Assembly (NCBI GenBank): GCA_007280315.1
Contig: QYQC01000092.1
Span: 1-17,984 of the forward strand
Direction of reading: 5' to 3'
Source of the DNA: Betaproteobacteria bacterium
GTDB lineage: Bacteria; Pseudomonadota; Gammaproteobacteria; Burkholderiales; SG8-39
DNA: 17,984 bases
In this document: one piece after another, positions 7,586-15,211 of the stretch
Position numbering within the stretch: the first letter of the stretch is position 1
How the letters are laid out: each line of letters opens with the position of its first letter
Notes under the pieces: model-generated
Told to the model about the DNA's origin: nothing
The model's database searches: none
The model's input: only the letters and a program-made list of their open reading frames with translations
Program-made: the position numbers and the translations under genes

Positions 7586-8947
7586 ATGAACGTTGTCATT
7601 CTCGCCGCCGGCCAGGGCAAACGCATGCACTCTGATACGCCAAAGGTGCTGCACCCGCTGGCGGGCCGGCCGCTGCTTGCGCATGTAATCGACACTGCGC
7701 GCGGCCTCAGGCCTGGGGTCATTTGCATCGTCTACGGACACGGCGGCGATAGCGTGCCCAGGACATTTTCCCAGCCCGATCTGGTCTGGGCGAGGCAGGA
7801 GCCGCAGCTCGGAACCGGGCACGCACTGGCGCAGGCGCTGCCGCACCTCGACCCCAAATCTCCCACCCTGGTCCTGTACGGGGATGTGCCGCTGATACGC
7901 GCCGAGACGCTGGCCGCACTGTGCCAGGCGGCAGGCAAGGGCGTCGGGCTCCTCACCATTGAACTCGACGATCCGCATGGTTACGGCCGCATCGTACGCA
8001 GCCGCGGCAAGATCAGGCGCATCGTCGAAGAAAAAGACGCAAGCAAGGCCGAGCGCACCCTGTGCGAAATCAACACCGGCATCATGGTGCTGCCGACGGC
8101 GCGGCTGAAGGGCTGGCTCGCGCGTTTGCAGAACAGGAACGCGCAGAAGGAGTATTACCTGACCGACGTGATTGCGGCCGCAGTTGCGGACAAGGTTTCT
8201 GTAAGCGCGGCCGCGCCGGGCGCCGTCTGGGAAACGGCGGGAGTCAACAGCAAGTCGCAGCTGGCGCAGTTGGAGCGCGTCTACCAGCTAAATCTGGCCG
8301 CGGCATTGATGGAGCAAGGCGTCACGCTGGCGGACCCCGGGCGCGTCGACGTGCGCGGAAGCCTCGCCTGCGCGCGGGACGTATTCATCGACGTAAATTG
8401 CGTGTTCGAGGGCGACGTCGTGCTCGGTGCCGGTGTCAGTGTCGGCGCGCACTGCGTCATCAGGAATGTGAAAATCGGTGCCGGCACACGTATTGAGTCG
8501 TTCTGCCACCTGGACGCGGCCGACATCGGTGCGCGCTGCCGCATCGGGCCGTATGCGCGGTTGCGCCCCGGCACCACGCTTGCCGAGGAAGTGCACATCG
8601 GCAATTTCGTCGAAGTCAAGGCGAGTCAGATCGCCGCGCGCTCCAAGGCCAATCATCTCGCCTATGTCGGCGACACCACGGTAGGGAGCGACGTCAACAT
8701 CGGCGCCGGGACCATCACCTGTAACTATGACGGCGCCAACAAGCACCGCACCATCATCGAAGACGACGTGCACATCGGCTCCGACACCCAGCTGGTGGCG
8801 CCGGTGCGCGTGGGCAAAGGCGCGACCCTGGGTGCGGGAACCACGCTTACCAAGGACGCACCCGCGGGCGCGCTGACGATTTCACGCGCGAAACAGGTCA
8901 CCGTCCCCGGCTGGAAGCGGCCGGTCAAAAAGAAACAGGGGGCATGA
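7586..8947 (+). CDS. glmU: Bifunctional N-acetylglucosamine-1-phosphate uridyltransferase / glucosamine-1-phosphate acetyltransferase
   Basis: GlmU acetylates glucosamine-1-phosphate with acetyl-CoA and then joins it to UTP, giving UDP-GlcNAc for peptidoglycan and LPS. The 453-residue protein has the N-terminal nucleotidyltransferase motif LAAGQGKRMHSDTPKVLH (6-23), QLGTGHA (74-80) and the metal-binding YGD with Asp100. Asn221 in GVN is the second likely metal ligand. From about 245 onward hexapeptide repeats form the left-handed beta-helix acetyltransferase domain. The likely catalytic His357 is in NHLAYVGD, followed by GAGTITCNYDG. Length and motifs are normal. The conserved MNVVILAAGQGKRM fixes the ATG, but no convincing Shine-Dalgarno precedes it. 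glmS follows after 4 bases, so the two are almost certainly one operon supplying successive steps of the pathway (GlmM is not here). Confidence 0.97.
   Translation: MNVVILAAGQGKRMHSDTPKVLHPLAGRPLLAHVIDTARGLRPGVICIVYGHGGDSVPRTFSQPDLVWARQEPQLGTGHALAQALPHLDPKSPTLVLYGDVPLIRAETLAALCQAAGKGVGLLTIELDDPHGYGRIVRSRGKIRRIVEEKDASKAERTLCEINTGIMVLPTARLKGWLARLQNRNAQKEYYLTDVIAAAVADKVSVSAAAPGAVWETAGVNSKSQLAQLERVYQLNLAAALMEQGVTLADPGRVDVRGSLACARDVFIDVNCVFEGDVVLGAGVSVGAHCVIRNVKIGAGTRIESFCHLDAADIGARCRIGPYARLRPGTTLAEEVHIGNFVEVKASQIAARSKANHLAYVGDTTVGSDVNIGAGTITCNYDGANKHRTIIEDDVHIGSDTQLVAPVRVGKGATLGAGTTLTKDAPAGALTISRAKQVTVPGWKRPVKKKQGA
8937..8942 (+). promoter_or_regulatory. Ribosome binding site of glmS inside the end of glmU
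   Basis: AGGGGG, 9 bases before the glmS ATG, lies within the last codons of glmU. Its placement and the 4-base gap between stop and start point to translational coupling of the two enzymes. Confidence 0.55.
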
Positions 8948-8951
8948 ATAC

Positions 8952-10790
8952 ATGTGCGGCATAGTCGGCGCGGTTACGACGCGAAACATCGTCCCCGTAT
9001 TGATCGAGGGACTGCGCCGCCTCGAGTACCGCGGCTACGACTCGTGCGGCGTCGCCGTCCATGACGCCAGCGGCGGCGGGCAGCTGCGGCGCGCGCGCAC
9101 TGTGTCGCGGGTAGCCGACCTCGATGCCCAGGTGCGCGAGTCCGGGCTCACCGGCTCCACCGGCATCTGCCACACGCGCTGGGCCACTCACGGCGCGCCG
9201 GTCACGGTCAACGCCCATCCGATATTCAGCCGCGACGAAATCGCGGTGGTGCACAACGGCATCATCGAGAACTACGAAGAGCTGCGCACGCAGTTGAAAA
9301 CGCGCGGCTACAAATTCGAGTCCGCCACCGACACCGAAGTCATCGCGCACCTGATCCACAGCCACTATGCGGGCGATCTGTTCACGGCGGTGCAGCGCGC
9401 GGTGGCCGAACTGCGGGGCGCCTATGCCATCGCGGTATTCTGCAAAGCCGAGCCGCTGCGCGTGGTCGGCGCGCGGCAGGGAAACCCGCTGGTGCTGGGA
9501 GTCGGCGCGGGCCAGAGCGCGGGGGAAACCTTCCTCGCCTCCGATGCCATGGCCCTCGCAGGCACGACCGACCAGATCATTTATCTCGAAGACGGCGATG
9601 TCGCCGAAATCGGCCTCGGCCGCTACGCCATCGTCGACAGTGGGGGAAAACCGGTGGAGCGCGAGCTGCGCACGGTCAGCGCCTACGCCGGCGCCGTCGA
9701 GCTCGGGCCCTTCCAGCATTTCATGCAGAAGGAAATCTTCGAGCAACCGCAGGCCATCGCCGACACCCTCGAAGGCGTGGCCGGCATTGCTCCGGAGATC
9801 TTTGGAAATACCGCAAAGAACGTCTTCGCCGCCGTCGATGCGGTGCATATCTATGCCTGCGGCACCAGCTACTATTCCGGGCTCACGGCGAAATTCTGGC
9901 TCGAGGCCATCGTCGGCCTGCCGACCCAGGTGGAAGTCGCAAGCGAATACCGTTATCGCGCGAGCGTACCCAATCCGCGGGCGCTGGTGGTGGTGATCTC
10001 GCAGTCTGGCGAAACCGCTGATACCCTCGCCGCGCTGAAGCACGCGCAGTCGCTCGGCCACGCCCACACGCTGGCGATCTGCAATGTCGCCTCGAGCGCC
10101 ATGGCGCGTCAGACCGAGCTTTTGTACCTGACCCGCGCCGGGGTCGAAATCGGTGTCGCCTCGACCAAGGCGTTCACCACCCAGCTCGCCGCGCTGTTCC
10201 TGCTCACGCTTGCGCTGGCCAAATCGCGCGGGCGGCTTTCCGCCGAGGACGAAGCGCGCCACCTGAAAAACCTGCGCCACCTGCCGGCCGCGCTCGCGAG
10301 CGTGCTCGCGCTCGAGCCGCGTATCATCGCCTGGTCGGAGCGCTTTTCGCACAAGGAGCATGCGCTGTTTCTCGGGCGCGGCCTGCACTATCCGATCGCC
10401 CTCGAGGGCGCGCTCAAGCTGAAGGAGATTTCCTACATCCACGCCGAGGCCTATCCGGCGGGCGAGCTCAAGCACGGGCCGCTGGCATTGGTGACGGAGG
10501 CGATGCCGGTGGTGACCATCGCGCCCAACGACGCGCTGCTGGAAAAACTCAAGTCGAACATGCAGGAGGTGCGCGCGCGCGGCGGCGAGCTCTATGTTTT
10601 CGCCGATGCCGACAGCCATATCGCGTCTTCCGACGGTGTGCACGTGATTCGCCTGCCGGAGCATTACGGCGCGCTGTCGCCGATCCTGCACGTGGTGCCG
10701 CTGCAGCTCCTGGCCTACCATACGGCGCTGGCGCGCGGAACCGACGTGGACAAGCCGCGCAATCTCGCCAAGTCGGTTACCGTCGAGTGA
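8952..10790 (+). CDS. glmS: Glutamine-fructose-6-phosphate aminotransferase (isomerizing)
   Basis: GlmS makes glucosamine-6-phosphate from fructose-6-phosphate and glutamine, the first committed step to UDP-GlcNAc. The 612-residue protein starts MCGIVGA, so Cys2 becomes the N-terminal nucleophile of the class II glutamine amidotransferase domain after Met removal. HTRWATHG (74-81) and HNGIIENY (101-108) complete that site. Two SIS sugar-isomerase domains follow: CGTSYYSG, then QSGET (351-355) and STKAFTTQ in the first, and GALKLKEISYIHAEAYPAGELKHGP with His508 in the second. The C-terminal tail ends AKSVTVE, with the conserved Lys607. Length and key residues match the family. It is the second gene of glmU-glmS. 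No glmS ribozyme can fit in the 4-base gap, so control must be at the operon promoter or post-transcriptional. Confidence 0.98.
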   Translation: MCGIVGAVTTRNIVPVLIEGLRRLEYRGYDSCGVAVHDASGGGQLRRARTVSRVADLDAQVRESGLTGSTGICHTRWATHGAPVTVNAHPIFSRDEIAVVHNGIIENYEELRTQLKTRGYKFESATDTEVIAHLIHSHYAGDLFTAVQRAVAELRGAYAIAVFCKAEPLRVVGARQGNPLVLGVGAGQSAGETFLASDAMALAGTTDQIIYLEDGDVAEIGLGRYAIVDSGGKPVERELRTVSAYAGAVELGPFQHFMQKEIFEQPQAIADTLEGVAGIAPEIFGNTAKNVFAAVDAVHIYACGTSYYSGLTAKFWLEAIVGLPTQVEVASEYRYRASVPNPRALVVVISQSGETADTLAALKHAQSLGHAHTLAICNVASSAMARQTELLYLTRAGVEIGVASTKAFTTQLAALFLLTLALAKSRGRLSAEDEARHLKNLRHLPAALASVLALEPRIIAWSERFSHKEHALFLGRGLHYPIALEGALKLKEISYIHAEAYPAGELKHGPLALVTEAMPVVTIAPNDALLEKLKSNMQEVRARGGELYVFADADSHIASSDGVHVIRLPEHYGALSPILHVVPLQLLAYHTALARGTDVDKPRNLAKSVTVE

Positions 10791-10803
10791 ACCGGCCGGG
10801 AGC

Positions 10804-10821
10804 GAGCGCCCGCGTGCGCTC
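10804..10821. terminator. Possible weak terminator hairpin after glmS
   Basis: GAGCGC and GCGCTC pair across the loop CCGCGT within the 29-base gap between glmS and the opposing small gene, just touching the latter's stop codon. The stem is short and no T-run follows on either side, so this is a weak candidate. Confidence 0.25.
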
Positions 10822-11227
10822 AACTTCCCTTGTTACTCACAGTTTTTTCGCGTATCGCCGTTTGGTCCGCCGGACGCCTATTGTCGCCCTGGGTCCTGAC
10901 GGATTCGCCGTTTGTGCTTTGCGCGGCAGTGGGACCATGATGTGGCTGCAGTCGCAGTTTATCCACGTAATCCCGGGATTTGCCTGAAAGAATCAGCCGG
11001 TCTTCGTAGGGCAGCGCCGTATCGTCGATTACCCGTTCGCCCGCAGTCGCCGTCACGCGCGGTCCCCTGACGGTCTCTCCACGGTCGTACCAGGGTGGCG
11101 GGATGGTGGAGAACCTGCTTTGGCCGCTCGCCGGGTCTTTCCACGAATACACTTGAGCGAGAGCGGGCGCGCTGGTGGCAATGAAGGCGATGGGCACCCA
11201 GGGACGGATCAATTTGAAAATGTTCAA
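10820..11227 (-). CDS. Small exported DUF4124-type protein
   Basis: The product is about 135 residues from a proposed TTG start. A signal peptide (residues 1-24, IFKLIRPWVPIAFIATSAPALA) is followed at once by QVYSWKDPASGQSRFSTIPP, which resembles the DUF4124 beta-hairpin (Y-x-W-x-D, then F-S/T-x-x-PP) found near the N-terminus of many proteobacterial periplasmic proteins of unknown function. The rest is hydrophilic and Gln/Arg/Thr-rich, with no motif I know and no cysteine. The frame stays open up to 11413, but the extra N-terminus would bury the signal peptide behind about 60 residues and overlap the recQ start, so the short form is preferred. No Shine-Dalgarno supports the TTG, so the start is uncertain. 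It converges on glmS and diverges from recQ. Confidence 0.6.
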   Translation of the reverse strand: MNIFKLIRPWVPIAFIATSAPALAQVYSWKDPASGQSRFSTIPPPWYDRGETVRGPRVTATAGERVIDDTALPYEDRLILSGKSRDYVDKLRLQPHHGPTAAQSTNGESVRTQGDNRRPADQTAIREKTVSNKGS

Positions 11228-11396
11228 AGAATTTTTCGCTGAAAGAAAACACAAATATGATAATGCGGATTTTAACTGCTGCGATGCGGCTTCGACGGCA
11301 TGACGGCAAGATTTTGCAATTCTTGACATATTTTCTTGTGCCGGGAGCACGCGCACCGCGACCGCGTTTGACCAACCGCGCGGCCCGGGAGCCGGC
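11228..11396. promoter_or_regulatory. AT-rich intergenic region between the DUF4124 gene and recQ
   Basis: About 170 bases, with 11205-11340 clearly richer in A/T than the flanks, likely hold divergent promoters. On the minus strand TATCAT (plus coordinates 11257-11262) is a possible -10 for the small exported protein. On the plus strand GATAAT (11259-11264) overlaps it and could serve recQ. A perfect TTGACA at 11323-11328 has no acceptable -10 downstream. No operator repeat is obvious. Confidence 0.35.
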
Positions 11397-13211
11397 TTGA
11401 GTCCTGCACCCACGGCACGATCAGTGTTGAAGGAGGTCTTCGGCTACGCGGCGTTTCGCGGGCCGCAGGAGGATATCGTCCGGCATGTCGCCGCGGGCGG
11501 CGACTGCCTGGTGCTGATGCCCACCGGCGGCGGCAAATCGTTGTGTTACCAGATTCCGGCGCTGCTGCGCCAGGGCACCGCCATTGTCGTGTCGCCGCTG
11601 ATTGCGCTGATGCAGGATCAGGTGGCGGCGCTGCGCGAAGCCGGGGTCAGGGCGGCGTTCCTGAATTCTTCGCTCGCGGCGGCCGATGCTGCGGCGGTCG
11701 AGCGCTCGCTGCTCGCCGGCGACTACGATCTTTTGTACGTCGCACCGGAGCGGCTGCTGATGCCACGTTTCCTCGCGCAGCTCGAGCGGCTGCAGGCCGT
11801 GAACCAGCTTGCATTGTTCGCCATCGACGAGGCGCACTGCGTATCGCAGTGGGGCCACGATTTCCGCCCGGAGTACATGCAGCTCGCGCTGTTGCATGAG
11901 CGCTTTCCCGCGGTGCCGCGCATCGCGTTGACCGCCACCGCCGATCGCGTCACGCGCGAGGAAATAGTGCAGCGTCTGGGGCTGACGGGCGCGCGCCTGT
12001 TCGTCTCCAGCTTCGACCGGCCGAACATCCGCTACCGCATTGTCGAGAAGGCAAACGCGCGCGCGCAGCTGCTGGCGTTCGTGCGTGCCGAACACGCGGG
12101 CGAGGCGGGCATCGTCTACTGCATGTCGCGGCGCAAAGTGGAAGAGACCGCCGCCTGGCTGTCGGAGCAGGGCGTGCGCGCGCTTGCGTACCACGCCGGC
12201 ATGCACGCGGACGCGCGCAGCGACCACCAGGCGCGGTTTCAGCGCGAAGAGGGCATCGTCATGGTGGCGACCATCGCGTTCGGCATGGGCATCGACAAGC
12301 CGGACGTTCGCTATGTCGCGCACCTCGATCTGCCAAAGAGCATCGAAGGCTATTATCAGGAAACCGGCCGCGCCGGCCGCGACGGACTTGCGGCTGACGC
12401 GTGGATGACCTACGGCCTGGGTGATGTGGTCAACCAGCGGCGCATGATCGATGCCTCGACCGCGGAGGCGAAATTCAAGCGCATTGCCGCGGCCAAGCTC
12501 GACGCCCTGCTCGGGCTGTGCGAATCGAGCAGCTGCCGCCGCGTGCGCCTGCTGGCCTACTTCGACGAAGTTTCGCCGGCCTGCGGCAACTGCGATGTCT
12601 GCCTGGCGCCGCCGCAGGTCTGGGACGGCACCGAGGCGGCGAAGAAGGCGCTGTCCTGTGTCTATCGCACCGGGCAGCGCTTCGGCGCAGTGCATCTGAT
12701 CGACGTGCTGCTGGGCAAGGAGACCGAGCGCGTGCAGCAGTGGGGGCACGCGGCGCTTTCCACCTTTGCCATCGGCAAGGAACTGGACGAGAAGGTCTGG
12801 CGCACCGTGTTTCGCCAGTTGGTCGCCCAGGGCCTGATCGCCGTGGACCACGCAGGCCACGGCTCGCTCAAACTCACCGAGGCGAGCCGCGCGGTACTCA
12901 CCGGCGCCCAGACGGTAGAGCTGCGTCAGGCGCAGGCGGGCAAGCCCAAGTCAGGCTCCAGGCGTTCGACGGCGACTGCGGCCGGACTCGACGCCGAAGC
13001 CGAACGGCTGTGGCGGCGCCTGCGCGCGTGGCGCGCGGATATCGCCAGGGAACACGGTGTGCCCGCCTATGTGGTGTTTCATGACGCGACCCTGGCCGAG
13101 CTCGCGCGTTCGCGTCCGCTTACCGAGACGGCGCTCGCCCAGATTTCGGGCGTCGGCACGCGCAAGCTCGAGCACTATGGCGCGGCGCTGCTCGAACTGC
13201 TCCGGGATTGA
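11397..13211 (+). CDS. recQ: ATP-dependent DNA helicase RecQ
   Basis: RecQ is a 3'-5' superfamily 2 helicase used in recombination repair and restart of stalled forks. The 604-residue protein has the Walker A motif PTGGGKS (42-48), DEAH (144-147), TATA (179-182), motif V near ATIAFGMGIDKPDVR (291-305) and motif VI QETGRAGRDG (321-330). The RecQ zinc module has Cys380, Cys396, Cys399 and Cys402 (SSSCRR, then CGNCDVC). A winged-helix RQC domain spans about 405-510. An HRDC domain follows a Lys/Ser-rich linker, from about 532 to the end (LARSRPLTETALAQISGVG). Length matches E. coli RecQ. The TTG start is backed by GGGAG five bases upstream (11387-11391); a later GTG at 11424 is less likely. It stands alone, converging on the DMT gene with a 38-base gap. 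Confidence 0.96.
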   Translation: MSPAPTARSVLKEVFGYAAFRGPQEDIVRHVAAGGDCLVLMPTGGGKSLCYQIPALLRQGTAIVVSPLIALMQDQVAALREAGVRAAFLNSSLAAADAAAVERSLLAGDYDLLYVAPERLLMPRFLAQLERLQAVNQLALFAIDEAHCVSQWGHDFRPEYMQLALLHERFPAVPRIALTATADRVTREEIVQRLGLTGARLFVSSFDRPNIRYRIVEKANARAQLLAFVRAEHAGEAGIVYCMSRRKVEETAAWLSEQGVRALAYHAGMHADARSDHQARFQREEGIVMVATIAFGMGIDKPDVRYVAHLDLPKSIEGYYQETGRAGRDGLAADAWMTYGLGDVVNQRRMIDASTAEAKFKRIAAAKLDALLGLCESSSCRRVRLLAYFDEVSPACGNCDVCLAPPQVWDGTEAAKKALSCVYRTGQRFGAVHLIDVLLGKETERVQQWGHAALSTFAIGKELDEKVWRTVFRQLVAQGLIAVDHAGHGSLKLTEASRAVLTGAQTVELRQAQAGKPKSGSRRSTATAAGLDAEAERLWRRLRAWRADIAREHGVPAYVVFHDATLAELARSRPLTETALAQISGVGTRKLEHYGAALLELLRD

Positions 13212-13249
13212 TGCAGGCGGCGCGCTGAAAGCGTAGTTCGAACGACTGG

Positions 13250-14119
13250 CTAGAGCGCAAGCAGCGCGGCTACGCCGATCACCGTCAGCACCGTGCCCAG
13301 CGCCAGCCGCGGCGTGATGCGTTCCTGCCGCAGCAGCAGCAGGCTCAGGCCGAGCGTGAACAGCGGATAGGTCGCGACGATGGGCGAGACCAGCGCCACT
13401 TGTCCTTTGCCGAGCGCGGTATACATCAGAAACACGCTGCCGCCGTTGAGAAAACCGGTGGCAACGAACCAGGGCGCGGCGCGACGGTCGGTCGTTAGGC
13501 GTGGCCCGACCAGGCGCGCTGCAACGAGGATCACCACGGCGGAGACGGTGTAACCGATGAGGCCCGCGGCGTACGGACTAGCCCAGAGCGCAAGCCCGGC
13601 CTTGGTCAGAACCTGCGCCAGCGCGCGGATCGCCGCCGCGGCGAACGGCAGCGCGATGGCCCACAGCGGCCAGCTGCGCGGACGCGCATCGGCGCTCCAG
13701 CTCAGCACCAGCATGCCGAGCACGATTGTCGCGGTTCCGAGCGCATTGCCCATGGTCAATGTCTCGCCCAGGAACAGGACGGCGCCTGACAAGGCGAACA
13801 TCGGCGTGGTGCAGGATACCGAACTGGTGACGGTCGGCCCCATGCGCTGATTGCCGCTATAGGTGAGCAGCGTCACCATCGCCGGAAAAAACAAACCGAC
13901 CAGGACAAAAATGCCTGCGGCAGCGGGTTCGAACCCGCTGGTGTCGAGCATGAACGGCGCCAGGCACCAGAACACCAGCGTCGTCGAAGGCACGCCGATC
14001 GCGGCGCCGGCCAGCGGCGTGGCATAGCGCAGACCCTGGCGCGTGGTCACCATGGCTGCGCCCAGGCCCGCAGCGGCGGCCAGCGCCCAGGAAGCGGATT
14101 CGAACATGCCTGCTTGCAT
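13250..14119 (-). CDS. EamA/DMT-family inner-membrane transporter (last gene of the metal-type run)
   Basis: About 289 residues, almost wholly hydrophobic, with roughly ten membrane segments in two similar halves typical of EamA (drug/metabolite transporter) proteins. The N-terminal half contains TSSVSCTTPMFALSGAVLFLGE and the C-terminal half VALVSPIVATYPLFTLGLSLLLL, the usual position of the half-ending motif with a conserved proline. The substrate cannot be read from the sequence. The start at 14119 lies 13 bases after the stop of the upstream DMT gene. The frame continues further upstream, but that extension is out of frame under the histidine-rich tail and makes no sensible protein. A second ATG at 14107 is possible; neither has a good Shine-Dalgarno, which suggests translational coupling. 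It converges on recQ. Confidence 0.85.
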   Translation of the reverse strand: MQAGMFESASWALAAAAGLGAAMVTTRQGLRYATPLAGAAIGVPSTTLVFWCLAPFMLDTSGFEPAAAGIFVLVGLFFPAMVTLLTYSGNQRMGPTVTSSVSCTTPMFALSGAVLFLGETLTMGNALGTATIVLGMLVLSWSADARPRSWPLWAIALPFAAAAIRALAQVLTKAGLALWASPYAAGLIGYTVSAVVILVAARLVGPRLTTDRRAAPWFVATGFLNGGSVFLMYTALGKGQVALVSPIVATYPLFTLGLSLLLLRQERITPRLALGTVLTVIGVAALLAL

Positions 14120-14132
14120 CACTGTGTTGATT

Positions 14133-15188
14133 CTAATGCGGATGGCGGTGATGCAGATCCGGCAGGTGCGGATGACTGTGCTCAAGCGACGCGTGCCGGT
14201 GTGCATGCGCATGCGGCTCCGGCCCCTCGTCGCCGCGATGTTCATGCTGATGATGCGCGTCGTGGGTATGCTGGTGCTGATGCGCCAGCGGTTCATGCAC
14301 ATGCGCGTGCCCGTGCTGTTCGCTCAACGCGAGCCAGGTTGCCGCGACCATCAGCAGGAACGCGGCGACGAAGCCGGCGCTCACCGGCTCGCCCAGCAAT
14401 GCGATCGCCAGTGCAGCGCCGATGAACGGCGCCGTTGAAAAATGCGCAGCGGCGCGCGCGCTGCCGAGGTGGCGCAAAGCGACGATGTACAGCGTCAGGC
14501 TGATGCCATAGGCGAGCCATCCGAGCATCAGCGCGCCCGCCAGCGGCAGCGCGTTCGGAAAGTGTGCGCCCAGCGCCATGGCTGCAGCGGTGTTGACGCA
14601 GCCCGCGGCGAGGCCCTTGATCATGGCGATGTTCACCGCGTCGGCGGCGGCGATGCGTCGGGTGAGGTTGTTGTCCAACGCCCACAGCGCGCAGGCGGCG
14701 GCGACCGCCAGCGCGTGCAGCGACAGGCCGATTCCGGTTTGCGCATCGTAGCTGAGCAACAGGGCGGCGGCGAGCATCAGACAGGCGGCGAGCCAGATGC
14801 GCTTCCCGACTGCTTCCTTGAACACCAGCGCCGCAATCAGCGCGGTCAACAATCCCTCCAGATTGAGCAGCAGCGACACGCCGGAGGCGCTGGCGCCGGC
14901 GAGCCCCCACAGCAGCAGCACCGGTGCGGCGATACCGCCACACAGCACCGCGCCGGCGAGCCACGCAATGTCCTCCGCCCGCAACGGCGCGTCGGCAGGC
15001 GCGCGGCCGAAGCGCCGGGCAAGCTGCACCAGCGCGAGGCCGATGCCGCTGCCCAGGTAGAGCAGTCCGGCGAGCAGGCCGGGCGTGATGTCCGCCTGCA
15101 GCAGCTTCGCCAGCGGCGTGCTTGCACCGAACAGCGCAGCGGCGGCGAGCGCAAGCAGCGCGTAGCGTTGGGTGGCGAGATCGATCAT
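14133..15188 (-). CDS. EamA/DMT-family transporter with a long histidine-rich C-terminal tail
   Basis: The 351-residue protein has about ten membrane segments in two EamA halves (roughly 8-145 and 155-288). A hydrophilic tail from 291 to 351 then contains 23 histidines in 61 residues, mostly as HxH repeats with acidic residues between them (HGHAHVHEP, HQHQHTHDAHHQHEH, HSHPHLPDLHHRHPH). Such tails bind Zn, Ni or Co in other metal-handling proteins. In ten-segment DMT proteins both ends normally face the cytoplasm, so the tail would be a cytoplasmic metal sink or sensor. I recall similar tails in a subset of proteobacterial EamA proteins, so it is probably a conserved trait of a subfamily. It lies 23 bases after the TonB receptor gene and 13 bases before the second DMT gene. 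Substrate is unproven. Confidence 0.88.
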   Translation of the reverse strand: MIDLATQRYALLALAAAALFGASTPLAKLLQADITPGLLAGLLYLGSGIGLALVQLARRFGRAPADAPLRAEDIAWLAGAVLCGGIAAPVLLLWGLAGASASGVSLLLNLEGLLTALIAALVFKEAVGKRIWLAACLMLAAALLLSYDAQTGIGLSLHALAVAAACALWALDNNLTRRIAAADAVNIAMIKGLAAGCVNTAAAMALGAHFPNALPLAGALMLGWLAYGISLTLYIVALRHLGSARAAAHFSTAPFIGAALAIALLGEPVSAGFVAAFLLMVAATWLALSEQHGHAHVHEPLAHQHQHTHDAHHQHEHRGDEGPEPHAHAHRHASLEHSHPHLPDLHHRHPH

Positions 15189-15211
15189 GATCGTCGGCCG
15201 CGCATGCCGGG

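Noticed and set aside
8948..8951. glmS ribozyme or riboswitch upstream of glmS
   Set aside because: Only 4 bases separate glmU and glmS, leaving no room for such an element.
8925..10823. A 632-residue open frame on the minus strand covering all of glmS
   Set aside because: It is an antisense shadow produced by GC-rich codon bias. The residues are Arg/Gly/Asp/His-rich with no domain, and the plus-strand gene is a clear glmS.
11323..11328. Perfect TTGACA as the -35 of a recQ promoter
   Set aside because: At 16-18 bases spacing the following hexamers (for example AGCACG) bear no likeness to TATAAT.
11228..11413. N-terminal extension of the DUF4124 protein to 11413 or 11329
   Set aside because: It would push the signal peptide far from the N-terminus, and the longest form overlaps the recQ start.
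11421..12860. A 479-residue minus-strand frame over recQ
   Set aside because: Composition is typical of antisense shadow translation and there is no recognisable domain; recQ motifs on the plus strand are complete.
14120..14302. N-terminal extension of the second DMT transporter to 14302
   Set aside because: The extension is an Arg/Ile/Met-rich out-of-frame reading of the histidine-tail codons and would place 61 odd residues before the first membrane segment.
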